A stretch of DNA of 64,000 nt from Stenotrophomonas_A sp035629025. GTDB lineage: Bacteria > Pseudomonadota > Gammaproteobacteria > Xanthomonadales > Xanthomonadaceae. Numbering within the stretch: position 1 is the first letter of the stretch; the number at the start of each line of letters is the position of its first letter. Under the pieces are notes generated by a model. It had not been told where the DNA came from. It made no database searches and saw only the letters and a program-made list of their open reading frames with translations. Position numbers and translations under genes: made by a program. Of the stretch, positions 25,537 to 33,649 are shown piece after piece. The stretch is from the NCBI GenBank assembly GCA_035629025.1, contig DASPIU010000018.1, positions 1 to 64,000 of the forward strand, in the 5' to 3' direction.

Positions 25537-25591
25537 CCGTACGGCATCAGGCCCCTCGCACCCGATGAGTGCGACCGGCGACACCAGCGAC

Positions 25592-26464
25592 CTAATCCAA
25601 TTCGCGGTGAAATGTCGCCACTTCCGGCCAGCCCTGGTCGCGGGCGTGCTGGGCCATGCGCTCGGCCAGATAGACCGAGCGGTGCTTGCCGCCGGTGCAG
25701 CCGAAGGCGATGGTCACGTAGCTGCGGGTGTCGTTGCTCAGGCGCGGCAGCCAGGTGTCGAGCAGGTCGATGATCTGGCCGGTGTAGCGGACCACGTCGG
25801 GCTGCTGCTCGAGGTAGTCGCGCACGCCAGCATCGCGGCCGCTGAGGGGGCGCAGTTCCGGGTCCCAGTGCGGGTTGGGCAACACGCGGGCGTCAAAGAC
25901 GAAGTCGGCTTCGGCCGGCACGCCGCGCTTGTAGGCGAAGGACTCGAACAGCAATGACAAGGTGTTGCTGCGGCCGAGCGCGAACTCGGTGACCACCCGC
26001 CGCCGCAACTGGTGCACGTTCAAGCCGGTGGTATCGACGATGGCGTCGGCCTGCAGGCGCAACGGTTCTGTGAGCTCGCGCTCGCGGGCGATGGCCTCGG
26101 GCAGGGACAGGCCAAGGTGACTGAGCGGATGGCGCCGGCGCGTGTCGGCATAGCGCTTGAGCAGGGTCTCGTCAGTGGCTTCGAAGAACAGCACGGTCAC
26201 GGAGATGCCGTACTCCTGCGCGGCGGCGCGCCAGCGTGTGAGCTGCGCCAGGTCGGTGCGCCCGCGCACATCGATGCCCACTGCCAGGCGCTGGTCGCCC
26301 AGGGCCTGGTCGCGCAGTCGGCTGCGCACGAAGTCGGGCAGCAACTCCACCGGCAGGTTGTCGGAGCAGTAGTAGTCCAGATCCTCGAAGGTCTTCATCG
26401 CCACCGACTTGCCCGAGCCGGACAGGCCACTGACGATGACCAGCGCCGGCGCGGCCGCGCTCAC
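25592..26464 (-). CDS. rapZ: RNase adapter / nucleotide-binding protein RapZ
   Basis: A 290-residue P-loop protein. In E. coli it binds small RNAs GlmY/GlmZ and recruits RNase E to control glucosamine-6-phosphate synthase. Walker A GLSGSGKSV is near residues 13-21, YYCSDNLPVELL follows, and the C-terminal domain has IAFGCTGGKHRSVYLAERMA. The start codon is GTG, overlapping the hprK stop (GTGA). Whether this organism has a GlmZ-like RNA is unknown. Confidence 0.95.
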   Translation of the reverse strand: MSAAAPALVIVSGLSGSGKSVAMKTFEDLDYYCSDNLPVELLPDFVRSRLRDQALGDQRLAVGIDVRGRTDLAQLTRWRAAAQEYGISVTVLFFEATDETLLKRYADTRRRHPLSHLGLSLPEAIARERELTEPLRLQADAIVDTTGLNVHQLRRRVVTEFALGRSNTLSLLFESFAYKRGVPAEADFVFDARVLPNPHWDPELRPLSGRDAGVRDYLEQQPDVVRYTGQIIDLLDTWLPRLSNDTRSYVTIAFGCTGGKHRSVYLAERMAQHARDQGWPEVATFHRELD

Positions 26465-27408
26465 GGCCGTCGCTCCAGCAGGTTGCTGTGGCGGGCAATG
26501 AACATGGCCGCCGGGTCGATGCCCTTGGTGCGCAGGATGTGCAGGCGGGTGGCGGCCTCGGTGAGCACGGCCAGGTTGCGGCCGGGCATCACCGGCAGGG
26601 TGATCAGCGGCACGTCCAGGTCCAGCACGTGGCGGGTGCCCGAATCGCCGGTCAGGCGTTCGTAGCCGTGCGGGGTGGGTTCGGTCATGGGCTTGGTCAG
26701 GTGGACGATCAGGCGCAGGTACTTGTTCTTTTTCACCGAGGTGTCGCCGAACATGTCGCGCACGTTGAGCACGCCCAGGCCGCGGACTTCCAGCAGGTCC
26801 TGCAACAACTCGGGGCAGGTTCCGTCGAGCACGTCCGGGGCGATCTGGGTGAACTCGGGTGCGTCGTCGGCTACCAGCCGATGGCCGCGGCTGAGCAGTT
26901 CCAGCGCCAGTTCGCTCTTGCCCGACCCGGCCTCGCCGGTGATCAGCACACCGATCGAATAGATCTCCATGAACACGCCATGCAGCGTCACCCGCGGCGC
27001 TAGCGTGCGCGCCAGGTGGTAGGACAGGTGGTTGAGCAGCTCATGACCGCGTTTGGGCGAACCCCACAGCGGCGTGCTCGACTCGTCGGCGGCCGCGCGC
27101 AGGTCCTCGGGGCAGGGCTGGTTCTTGCTGATGACCAGCGCCAGCGGCTGGAACTGGATGATTTTCTCTATGGTTTCCCAGCGCTGGCGCGGGTCCAGTG
27201 AATCGAGCCAGGTCAGTTCCTCGGTACCCAGGATCTGCACCTTGTTCGGGTAGATCGCGTTGAGATAGCCGGCCAGCGAGGGGCGGCGGGCGATGGTGTC
27301 GCCAGCATCGAGCTCGCGCTGTGCGCCTTTCTGCCCGGCGATCCAGCGCAGGCCCAGCTTGTCGCGCTGCTGGTCGAACAACTCGCGCGCGGAGATGCTG
27401 GTGTTCAT
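26461..27408 (-). CDS. hprK: HPr(Ser) kinase/phosphorylase HprK
   Basis: A bifunctional enzyme that phosphorylates HPr at Ser46 with ATP and also removes that phosphate. The 315-residue protein has Walker A GEAGSGKSE at 158-166, His143 in the LHGV motif, and the HprK signature region GRNLAVLTEAATRLHILRTKG-like near 280-300 (shown to position only). The ATG at 27,408 (MNTSISARELF) overlaps the ptsN stop by four bases. Its presence with a Ser46-bearing HPr shows that the regulatory loop is complete. Confidence 0.95.
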   Translation of the reverse strand: MNTSISARELFDQQRDKLGLRWIAGQKGAQRELDAGDTIARRPSLAGYLNAIYPNKVQILGTEELTWLDSLDPRQRWETIEKIIQFQPLALVISKNQPCPEDLRAAADESSTPLWGSPKRGHELLNHLSYHLARTLAPRVTLHGVFMEIYSIGVLITGEAGSGKSELALELLSRGHRLVADDAPEFTQIAPDVLDGTCPELLQDLLEVRGLGVLNVRDMFGDTSVKKNKYLRLIVHLTKPMTEPTPHGYERLTGDSGTRHVLDLDVPLITLPVMPGRNLAVLTEAATRLHILRTKGIDPAAMFIARHSNLLERRP

Positions 27409-27860
27409 GCGGCATGGGCCTGGGGATGGGGGAGGATGAGCAGCGCCAGCAGGGCCGGTGCGTCCGCGGCCAGGCGCAACGCCTGGCGATAGCGCTCGTC
27501 GCCGAAGCGTTCGGCCAGTTCGGCCAGCAGCGCAAGGTGTTCGTGGGTGTAGTGGCTGGGTACGGCCATCGCGAAGATCAGGTCCACGCTCTGGCCAGCG
27601 CCGAAGTCGGCCGGCGCCTGCAACCTGATCAGGATGCCGCGCGGTTGTTCCAGGCCGGGCGCGCGGCCATGCGGAATGGCGATGCCGTGGCCGAGTGCGG
27701 TGCTGCCGAGCGCCTCGCGTTCGCGCAGGCTGGCCAGAAGTTCGTCGCGGCCGCACTGGCGGCAGGCGAGGCGTTCGGCAGCGAGTTGCAGCAGGGTGTC
27801 GCGGTCGGCGGCCGGGAGCACCTCGGTGCGCACGGCCGCCATCAGGTCAGTCAGGGACAT
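27405..27860 (-). CDS. ptsN: PTS nitrogen regulatory EIIA (PtsN)
   Basis: A 151-residue EIIA-Ntr that is phosphorylated on the histidine of the GHGIAIPHGR motif and acts as a regulator (potassium transport, cell envelope stress, RpoN-linked functions in other bacteria). It is complete and sits in the classical rpoN-hpf-ptsN order. It overlaps hprK by four bases, so its amount is tied to the PTS genes downstream. Confidence 0.95.
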   Translation of the reverse strand: MSLTDLMAAVRTEVLPAADRDTLLQLAAERLACRQCGRDELLASLREREALGSTALGHGIAIPHGRAPGLEQPRGILIRLQAPADFGAGQSVDLIFAMAVPSHYTHEHLALLAELAERFGDERYRQALRLAADAPALLALLILPHPQAHAA

Positions 27861-27880
27861 GACGTCTTCTGGCGATGAAC

Positions 27881-28198
27881 TCAGGCCAGATTGTCGCGCA
27901 CCTCGCGGGCGTGGTGGTCCTGTTTCTTCTCCTTGTGCTTGATGACAAGGCGGTCGAGCTTGTCGGCCAGCAGGTCGATGGCCGCATACATGGTGGGCGC
28001 GCTGGCGTCGGCGTGCAGGGTACGGCCGGGGAGGTTGACGGTGGCCTCGACGTGGTGGTCGGGTTTGCGCAGGGCCAGCTGAGTGCGGACTTCGCAGTGC
28101 TGGTCGAAATGCCGCTGCAATCGCTGCAGCTTGGACTCCATGTACTCACGCAGGGCGGGAGTGACTTCGATCTGCTGGCCGTACGTCTCGATGCGCAT
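27881..28198 (-). CDS. hpf: Ribosome hibernation promoting factor HPF (short form)
   Basis: A 105-residue protein of the YhbH/HPF/RaiA family that binds the 30S decoding centre in stationary phase and promotes 100S dimers. It has the typical MRIETYGQQIEVTPALREYMESK start and the basic KHKEKKQDHHAREV tail. The AGGAGG-like sequence (GGTACC-TCCTTT on the plus strand) just upstream of the ATG at 28,198 fixes the start. It lies between rpoN and ptsN. Confidence 0.94.
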   Translation of the reverse strand: MRIETYGQQIEVTPALREYMESKLQRLQRHFDQHCEVRTQLALRKPDHHVEATVNLPGRTLHADASAPTMYAAIDLLADKLDRLVIKHKEKKQDHHAREVRDNLA

Positions 28199-28250
28199 CG
28201 GGTACCTCCTTTGGATTCGGTGGGCCATGAACTCCCGCCGCCGCAGCGGA

Positions 28251-29672
28251 TCAACCTATGCGGACACGTTCGTGTGAGGCGGAGATGTTCATGGCCTCAC
28301 GATACTTCGCCACGGTGCGCCGCGCCACTGGCACGCCCGAGGTTTTGAGCAGGTCAGCCAGCTTGGCGTCAGACAAGGGCTTGCGCGGGTTTTCCGCTTC
28401 GATCAGGCGCCGGATCATCGCCTGAATGGCGGTGCTGGACGCTTCGCCGCCGCTGTCGGTGTCGATGCCGGAGGCAAAGAACGCGCGCAGCGGGATGGTG
28501 CCGCGTGGCGTGCGCACGTACTTGCGCGCGATTGCCCGGGAAATGGTGGATTCGTGAAGACCCAGTTCACCGGCGATCTCGCGCAGGGTCAACGGCCGCA
28601 ACGCCTGTTCGCCGAATTCCAGAAAGCCGGCCTGGTGCCGCAACAGGCTGTTGACGACCTTGAGCAGCGTTTCGCCACGCGCTTCCAGGCTCTTCAGCAG
28701 CCAGCGCGCTTCTTGCAGGTGCCCGCGCAGGTAGCCTGCATCGGCCTCGCCACAGCTGCGGATCAGTTGCTCGTAGCCACGGTGGATGGTTACGCGGGGC
28801 TGCGAACGGCCTGCCAGGGCCACGCGCCATATCCCACGCTGGCGCCAGATCACGCAATCCGGCACGACATAGGTATCGGACGACAAGCTGCCAAGCTGCT
28901 TGCCCGGGCGCGGGTCCAGCGAGCGCACCAGGGCGATGGCTTCCTCGACTTCGGCCAGCGGCAGCTTGAATTCCTGCGCCAGGCCCGCCGCGCCGGTGCG
29001 CGGCAGGCGTTCCAGCGGTCCGGCCACGATGCGTCGCGCCAGCGCGCGCCCCGGCGTGTCCGGGTCGAGCACGTCCAGCTGCAGCGCCAGGCATTCGCCC
29101 AGCGACGTGGCGCCCACGCCGACCGGGTCGAAGCGCTGGATCTGGTGCAACACGGTCTGCATTTCGGCTTCGGTGGCGACGATGCCCGGAGCCAAGGCCT
29201 CGGCGATTGTCGACAGCGGCTCGCGCAGGTAGCCATCCTCGTCGAGTGCATCGATCAGCGCCGCTCCGATCCGGCGGTCGCGCTGGGACAGATGCGACAG
29301 ATGCAGCTGCCACAGCAGGTGGTCGGCCAATGTTTCCGGCTCGGCCACACGATCGGCGGCGCTGCCGTTGTCATCCTCGTCGTTGCCGCCGCTGCTGCCG
29401 GTGGCCCAGCTGCCCTCGTCCGGGGTCCAGTCGTCACCGGGGCCGTCCTCGCGGCCGTACTCGTCGCTGACGGGGGCCGGTTCGCCTTCCGCGCCGGCCT
29501 CGCTGGCGGCAGGCGCGTCTTCGGCCCACTCCAGCAGCGGATTGGTTTCCACCGCCTCGGCGATTTCCAGTTCAAGCTCGGCGCTGGACATCTGCAACAG
29601 CCGGATGGCCTGACGCAGTTGCGGCGTCATGACCAGCTGTTGACCCATCGATGTCTGCAGCCGTGCCTTCAT
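28251..29672 (-). CDS. rpoN: RNA polymerase sigma-54 factor RpoN
   Basis: A 473-residue alternative sigma factor for -24/-12 promoters, needing AAA+ activators. Region I (QQLVMTPQLRQAIRLLQM), an acidic region II (about residues 55-110), the core-binding domain and the C-terminal RpoN box ARRTVAKYRE are all present. The ATG at 29,672 (MKARLQTSMG) matches the family; a longer form from 29,711 is possible. In this family sigma-54 controls flagella and pili, but no -24/-12 site was identified here. Confidence 0.96.
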   Translation of the reverse strand: MKARLQTSMGQQLVMTPQLRQAIRLLQMSSAELELEIAEAVETNPLLEWAEDAPAASEAGAEGEPAPVSDEYGREDGPGDDWTPDEGSWATGSSGGNDEDDNGSAADRVAEPETLADHLLWQLHLSHLSQRDRRIGAALIDALDEDGYLREPLSTIAEALAPGIVATEAEMQTVLHQIQRFDPVGVGATSLGECLALQLDVLDPDTPGRALARRIVAGPLERLPRTGAAGLAQEFKLPLAEVEEAIALVRSLDPRPGKQLGSLSSDTYVVPDCVIWRQRGIWRVALAGRSQPRVTIHRGYEQLIRSCGEADAGYLRGHLQEARWLLKSLEARGETLLKVVNSLLRHQAGFLEFGEQALRPLTLREIAGELGLHESTISRAIARKYVRTPRGTIPLRAFFASGIDTDSGGEASSTAIQAMIRRLIEAENPRKPLSDAKLADLLKTSGVPVARRTVAKYREAMNISASHERVRIG

Positions 29673-29864
29673 GAGCTCACTGGACGATAGGGAGGCGAAC
29701 GATGCCGACATTTACCGCACTTGCGGCACGCGGACGCGCCGCAGCGAACCTGTGCGGGGCATGCGTCTGGCTTGCAGGATATACGCGCGCGCCGGCTTGT
29801 GCCAAAACGCGGCGGCGTTGCGCGAGACGGTCCCGCTGGCGCGCAACGCCAGCGGGGACAGGCT

Positions 29865-30584
29865 TTACAGGCGGAACTGCTCGCCCAGGTAGACGCGGCG
29901 CACGTCGGCGTTCTGCAGCAGGTCGTCCGGCGCGCCCTGCGCCAGCACGCCGCCATCGGCCAGGATATAGGCGCGATCGCAGATTCCCAGCGTCTCGCGG
30001 ACGTTGTGATCGGTGATCAGCACGCCGATGCCGCGTTCCTTCAGATGGGTCACGATGCGCTGGATTTCGCCGACCGAAATCGGATCGACGCCGGCAAAGG
30101 GCTCATCCAGCAGCATCAGGCGTGGCCGCGCAGCCAGGGCGCGGGCAATCTCGCAACGCCGCCGCTCGCCGCCGGACAGGCTGGCGCCAAGCTGCTCGGA
30201 TACGTGGCTGATCTGCAGTTCGTCCAGCAGCGAGGCCAGTTCCTTCTCGCGGCCGGCGCTGTCCAGGTCCTCGCGCAGTTCCAGCACCAGGCGGATGTTG
30301 TCCGACACGCTGAGCTTGCGGAATACCGACGGCTCCTGCGGCAGATAGCCCACGCCAAGTTTGGCGCGGGTATACATCGGGTCGGCGGTGATGTCGCGTC
30401 CGTCCAGCTCGATGCGCCCGGCGTCGGCCTCGACCAGGCCGACGATCATGTAGAAGCAGGTGGTCTTGCCAGCGCCGTTGGGGCCGAGCAGGCCCACGAC
30501 CTCGCCCGCTTCCAGGGTCAGGCCGAAGTCGCGCACGACCTCACGCTGCTTGTAGCGCTTGCGCAGTCCGGTCGCCGACAGCAT
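29865..30584 (-). CDS. lptB: LPS export ABC transporter ATP-binding protein LptB
   Basis: ATPase of the LptB2FGC complex, which extracts lipopolysaccharide from the inner membrane. It is 239 residues with Walker A GPNGAGKTT, ABC signature LSGGERRRCEIARAL, and Walker B RLMLLDEPFAGVDP. Its ATG shares one base with the lptA stop (TGATG), giving tight coupling. The following gap to rpoN (192 bases) has no gene. LptF/G are not in the window. Confidence 0.97.
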   Translation of the reverse strand: MLSATGLRKRYKQREVVRDFGLTLEAGEVVGLLGPNGAGKTTCFYMIVGLVEADAGRIELDGRDITADPMYTRAKLGVGYLPQEPSVFRKLSVSDNIRLVLELREDLDSAGREKELASLLDELQISHVSEQLGASLSGGERRRCEIARALAARPRLMLLDEPFAGVDPISVGEIQRIVTHLKERGIGVLITDHNVRETLGICDRAYILADGGVLAQGAPDDLLQNADVRRVYLGEQFRL

Positions 30585-31108
30585 CACTTCTTCTCCGACT
30601 TGGCCGGAGCCTGGGTCTTGGGCTGGATCACCGTGCGCACGCGGGTGCCGTCGCCACCGCTCTGCATGTTGCCGGTCTTGGTGTTGTAGGTCATGCGCTG
30701 GCCGGCGTTGCTGCCCTTGGGCGAATCGACGGTGTAGTTGCCGGTGAGGATGATGGTGTCCTCGTTGACGCGGTACTCGATGTTGTCGGCCTTGGCGTTC
30801 ATCGGCGAGCCGTCGTCCATCAGCTGCTTCATCGTCGCCGGTCGGCCGATCAGCACGATGCGGTCGATCGCGCCGGCCTTGCGGAACAGATCGGCGGTGT
30901 CGGCGCGCACTTCCAGCGAACCCTGGGTGATGACGACATTGCCGGTGAAGCGGCACTTGCCGTCGTCGTCGGTGAGGTTGCAGTCGTTGGTCGCCGAATC
31001 GATGTTCATCGGCTGGTTGCGGTCGCTGGTCCTGGCCTGCGCCGCCAGCGGCAACAGCGCGGCGAGCAGCAGGGTGGCGGCGAGCCTAGCGGGCAGTGTT
31101 GGGTTCAT
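30584..31108 (-). CDS. lptA: LPS transport periplasmic protein LptA
   Basis: A 174-residue periplasmic protein that forms the beta-jellyroll bridge carrying LPS across the periplasm. It has a signal peptide of about 25 residues ending AAQA, the OstA-type core with repeated strands (CRFTGNVVITQGSLEVRADTA, DNIEYRVNEDTIILTGNYTV) and a Lys-rich tail. It overlaps lptC by 23 bases and lptB by one. Confidence 0.94.
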   Translation of the reverse strand: MNPTLPARLAATLLLAALLPLAAQARTSDRNQPMNIDSATNDCNLTDDDGKCRFTGNVVITQGSLEVRADTADLFRKAGAIDRIVLIGRPATMKQLMDDGSPMNAKADNIEYRVNEDTIILTGNYTVDSPKGSNAGQRMTYNTKTGNMQSGGDGTRVRTVIQPKTQAPAKSEKK

Positions 31109-31655
31109 AGCGGGTCTTGACCTGTGAAAGGAGCTTGTACTGCCGGGTCTGCAGGTTGGCCTCGAAGCCCACGCCGGTCTGGCTCAGGCCGGGGCGGGTC
31201 ATGGTCACGCGTTCTGCGGTGCGGGCCAGGTGCTGCTGCGGGAAGACATCGAGCGCGGTGGTGCGGAACGTGGTGGGGACCACGCCGGGGGCGGCCGGGC
31301 TGTCGCCGGCCACATCACCGCGCAGGCGCAGTTCGTCGGCCTTGGCGCTGACCCAGCCGGTCCGCGCGCGCAGCGTCCACGGCAGGCCCTGCTGGTCAGG
31401 CAGCAGGAACAGCGGGGTGGTGATGTCCATGGTCTGGTCGGCACGGTTGCGGTGCGCTTCGGGCGCGCGCAAGGTGATCGCTTCCTTGCCGCTGTCCTTG
31501 TCCAGGCTGATCAGTTCAAAGTCGTGCAGCACGTAGTCGGCGCTGCTTTCGGCGGCCACCTGCTCTACCGGGTGGCTGCGGTTGCGCCAGGCAAACCAGC
31601 CGCTGAGCAAGGCGGCGAGCAGCAGCGCGGTGCCGATGAGCAGACGCCGGCTCAT
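31086..31655 (-). CDS. lptC: LPS export ABC transporter periplasmic protein LptC
   Basis: A 189-residue bitopic membrane protein with one N-terminal helix (residues 5-23) and a periplasmic OstA-like domain that passes LPS from LptBFG to LptA. SADYVLHDFELISLDKDSGK matches the family start. It overlaps kdsC by four bases and lptA by 23, as part of the kdsD-kdsC-lptCAB unit. Confidence 0.93.
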   Translation of the reverse strand: MSRRLLIGTALLLAALLSGWFAWRNRSHPVEQVAAESSADYVLHDFELISLDKDSGKEAITLRAPEAHRNRADQTMDITTPLFLLPDQQGLPWTLRARTGWVSAKADELRLRGDVAGDSPAAPGVVPTTFRTTALDVFPQQHLARTAERVTMTRPGLSQTGVGFEANLQTRQYKLLSQVKTRYEPNTAR

Positions 31656-32200
31656 GCGCCATACCTCGCGAGCACGCTGTCAAAGCGGTATTGCGCGGCC
31701 AGCAGCACGTCGCACAGTTCGCGCGCCGCGCCGGCGCCGCCGCGCGCCTGGGTGCGCCAGTGCACGCGTTCGGCGATCCACGGATGCGCGTTTGCCGGTG
31801 CGACCGCCAGGCCGGCGATCAGCAGCGCCGGCAGGTCGGGCAAGTCATCGCCCATGAAGGCGGTCTGCTCCAGTGTGACGTCATGCCGCGCGCACAGTTC
31901 GCGCACGGCCTGGGCCTTGTCGCCGACGCCGATCTGCACTTCGATGCCGAGGTCGCGGCCGCGCTGTTCGGCAGACAGGCTCGCGCGCGCGGTGATCATC
32001 GCCACTTCGATGCCGGCGCGCTGCAGCAGCTTCAGGCCGAGCCCGTCCTGCACGAAGAACGCCTTGCTCTCGTTGCCGGCATGGTCGTAGTACAGCCGCC
32101 CATCGGTCAGCGTGCCATCGACATCGAAGCACGCCAGGCGGATGGCGCTGGCGCGGGCAACCAGGTCGGCGGGCAAACTCGTCAGCGGGGCGTAGGGCAT
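31652..32200 (-). CDS. kdsC: 3-deoxy-D-manno-octulosonate 8-phosphate phosphatase KdsC
   Basis: A 182-residue HAD-superfamily phosphatase giving free Kdo for LPS inner core. The nucleophile motif is FDVDGTLTDG, and later motifs are TARAS, the Lys in GVGDKAQAV and MGDDLPD. It lacks a cap domain, as is normal for KdsC tetramers. It overlaps lptC by four bases; a 65-base gap separates it from kdsD. Confidence 0.96.
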   Translation of the reverse strand: MPYAPLTSLPADLVARASAIRLACFDVDGTLTDGRLYYDHAGNESKAFFVQDGLGLKLLQRAGIEVAMITARASLSAEQRGRDLGIEVQIGVGDKAQAVRELCARHDVTLEQTAFMGDDLPDLPALLIAGLAVAPANAHPWIAERVHWRTQARGGAGAARELCDVLLAAQYRFDSVLARYGA

Positions 32201-32265
32201 CAGGTCGTCGCGTGGGGAGGGGCGTGAGGGCTGGCCAGGGAGGCATCGTGCCGTGGATTGCGCGG

Positions 32266-33267
32266 TTAAACCACCTTGGCGCGCAACAGGTCGTGAATGT
32301 TGAGGGCGCCCACCGCGCGCTGTTGCGCGTCCACCACGATCAGGCCGTTGATCTTGTAGGCCTCCATCAGGCGCGCGGCTTCGGCGGCGAGCTGGTCGGC
32401 GCCGATGGTGCGGGGGTTGCGGGTCATCACTTCGCCGATATGCGCGGCGCGCACGTCGATGTCGCTGTCCAGTGCGCGGCGCAGGTCGCCGTCGGTGAAC
32501 AGCCCGATCAGGCGTCCGTCGGCATCCACGATCGCGGTCATGCCCAGGCGTTTGCGGCTCATTTCCACCAGCGCCTCGCTGAGCGTGGCGTTCTCGCCCA
32601 CCTTCGGCAGCTCATCGCCGCTGTGCATGATGTCGGTGATGTGCAGCAGCAGGCGCCGGCCGAGACTGCCGGCCGGGTGCGAGCGGGCGAAGTCGTCGGC
32701 GGTGAAGCCGCGCGCGTCCAGCAGGGCCACGGCCAGGGCGTCGCCCATGGCCAGCGAGGCGGTGGTGCTGGAAGTGGGCGCCAGCTCCAGCGGGCAGGCT
32801 TCGATTGGCACGCTGACGTCCAGGTGGACGTCGGCGGCCTGGGCCAGGGTGGACTGCGGGCGCCCGGTCATGGCGATGATCGGGTTGCCCTGGCGCTTGA
32901 GCACCGGCAGCAGCATCCGCACCTCGTCCGATTCGCCCGAGTAGGACAGCGCCAGCACCAGGTCGGCCTCGGTGATCATGCCCAGGTCGCCATGCCCGGC
33001 CTCGCCGGGGTGGACGAAGAACGCGGGCGTGCCGGTGGAGGCCAGGGTAGCGGCGATCTTGCGCGCCACGTGTCCGGACTTGCCCATGCCGGTGGCGACC
33101 ACGCGCCCGCGCGAGGCCAGGATCAGCCGGCAGGCCGCGGCAAACGGCTGGCCGATGCGCGCGCCCACCGCGGCCAGCGCACCCTGCTCGATCTCGACCA
33201 CCCGGCGGCCGCTGGCGACCAGGTTGGCGTCGTTCACGGCATCGGGCGGCAGGGGCGATACGGCCAT
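32266..33267 (-). CDS. kdsD: D-arabinose 5-phosphate isomerase KdsD
   Basis: Converts D-ribulose 5-phosphate to D-arabinose 5-phosphate, the first step of Kdo synthesis. The 333-residue protein has a SIS sugar-isomerase domain (VVATGMGKSGHVARK, HPGEAGHGDLGM, ALSYSGESDE) and two C-terminal CBS domains from about residue 210. The ATG at 33,267 (MAVSPLPPDAV) is chosen over an upstream start that would reach into the bolA promoter. It diverges from bolA, 53 bases away. Confidence 0.95.
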   Translation of the reverse strand: MAVSPLPPDAVNDANLVASGRRVVEIEQGALAAVGARIGQPFAAACRLILASRGRVVATGMGKSGHVARKIAATLASTGTPAFFVHPGEAGHGDLGMITEADLVLALSYSGESDEVRMLLPVLKRQGNPIIAMTGRPQSTLAQAADVHLDVSVPIEACPLELAPTSSTTASLAMGDALAVALLDARGFTADDFARSHPAGSLGRRLLLHITDIMHSGDELPKVGENATLSEALVEMSRKRLGMTAIVDADGRLIGLFTDGDLRRALDSDIDVRAAHIGEVMTRNPRTIGADQLAAEAARLMEAYKINGLIVVDAQQRAVGALNIHDLLRAKVV

Positions 33268-33320
33268 ACGGGGACCCGCTCGAAGAGTAGAATGGCCGCA
33301 CATTTTATTAGGAAAGCCCG

Positions 33321-33551
33321 TTGGACGCCGAAACCATCCGTAAACTCATCGAATCCGGCCTGCCGGACGCGCGCGCGGACGTCCGCGGCGACGATGGCGT
33401 GCATTTCGAGGCCACCGTGGTGAGCCCGGCATTTGCCGGCAAGCTGCCGCTGGCCCGGCACCGCATGGTCTATGCCACGTTGGGCGACCTGATGGGCGGG
33501 GCGATCCACGCGCTGCAGCTCAAGACCGTGACCCCGCAGGAATCCGCCTGA
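33321..33551 (+). CDS. ibaG: BolA-family protein (IbaG-like)
   Basis: A 76-residue BolA/IbaG protein, a probable partner of monothiol glutaredoxins in Fe-S or stress metabolism. It has the family core FAGKLPLARHRMVYATLG and the C-terminal IHALQLKT. The start is TTG at 33,321, supported by AGGAAAG a few bases upstream (33,310-33,316) and by alignment; no ATG is available. It lies just ahead of murA, as ibaG does in E. coli. Confidence 0.9.
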   Translation: MDAETIRKLIESGLPDARADVRGDDGVHFEATVVSPAFAGKLPLARHRMVYATLGDLMGGAIHALQLKTVTPQESA

Positions 33552-33649
33552 CCGTTCGTGGCAGCGCTTGCGTGGCGATGCCGTCCTCGACGGCGACCCG
33601 GCCTGCAGCGTGCGCCGCGGCTTTCCAACTTTCTCCAATCCCCGACACC

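Larger units (their letters stand above)
25125..25591. other. Gene-free interval rich in repeats (rapZ to EIIA)
   Basis: No convincing gene is seen in these 467 bases. The stretch holds a tandem REP cluster (25,224-25,286), nested palindrome copy 2 (25,347-25,451) and a further REP (25,514-25,536). It interrupts an otherwise tightly packed operon. Confidence 0.8.
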
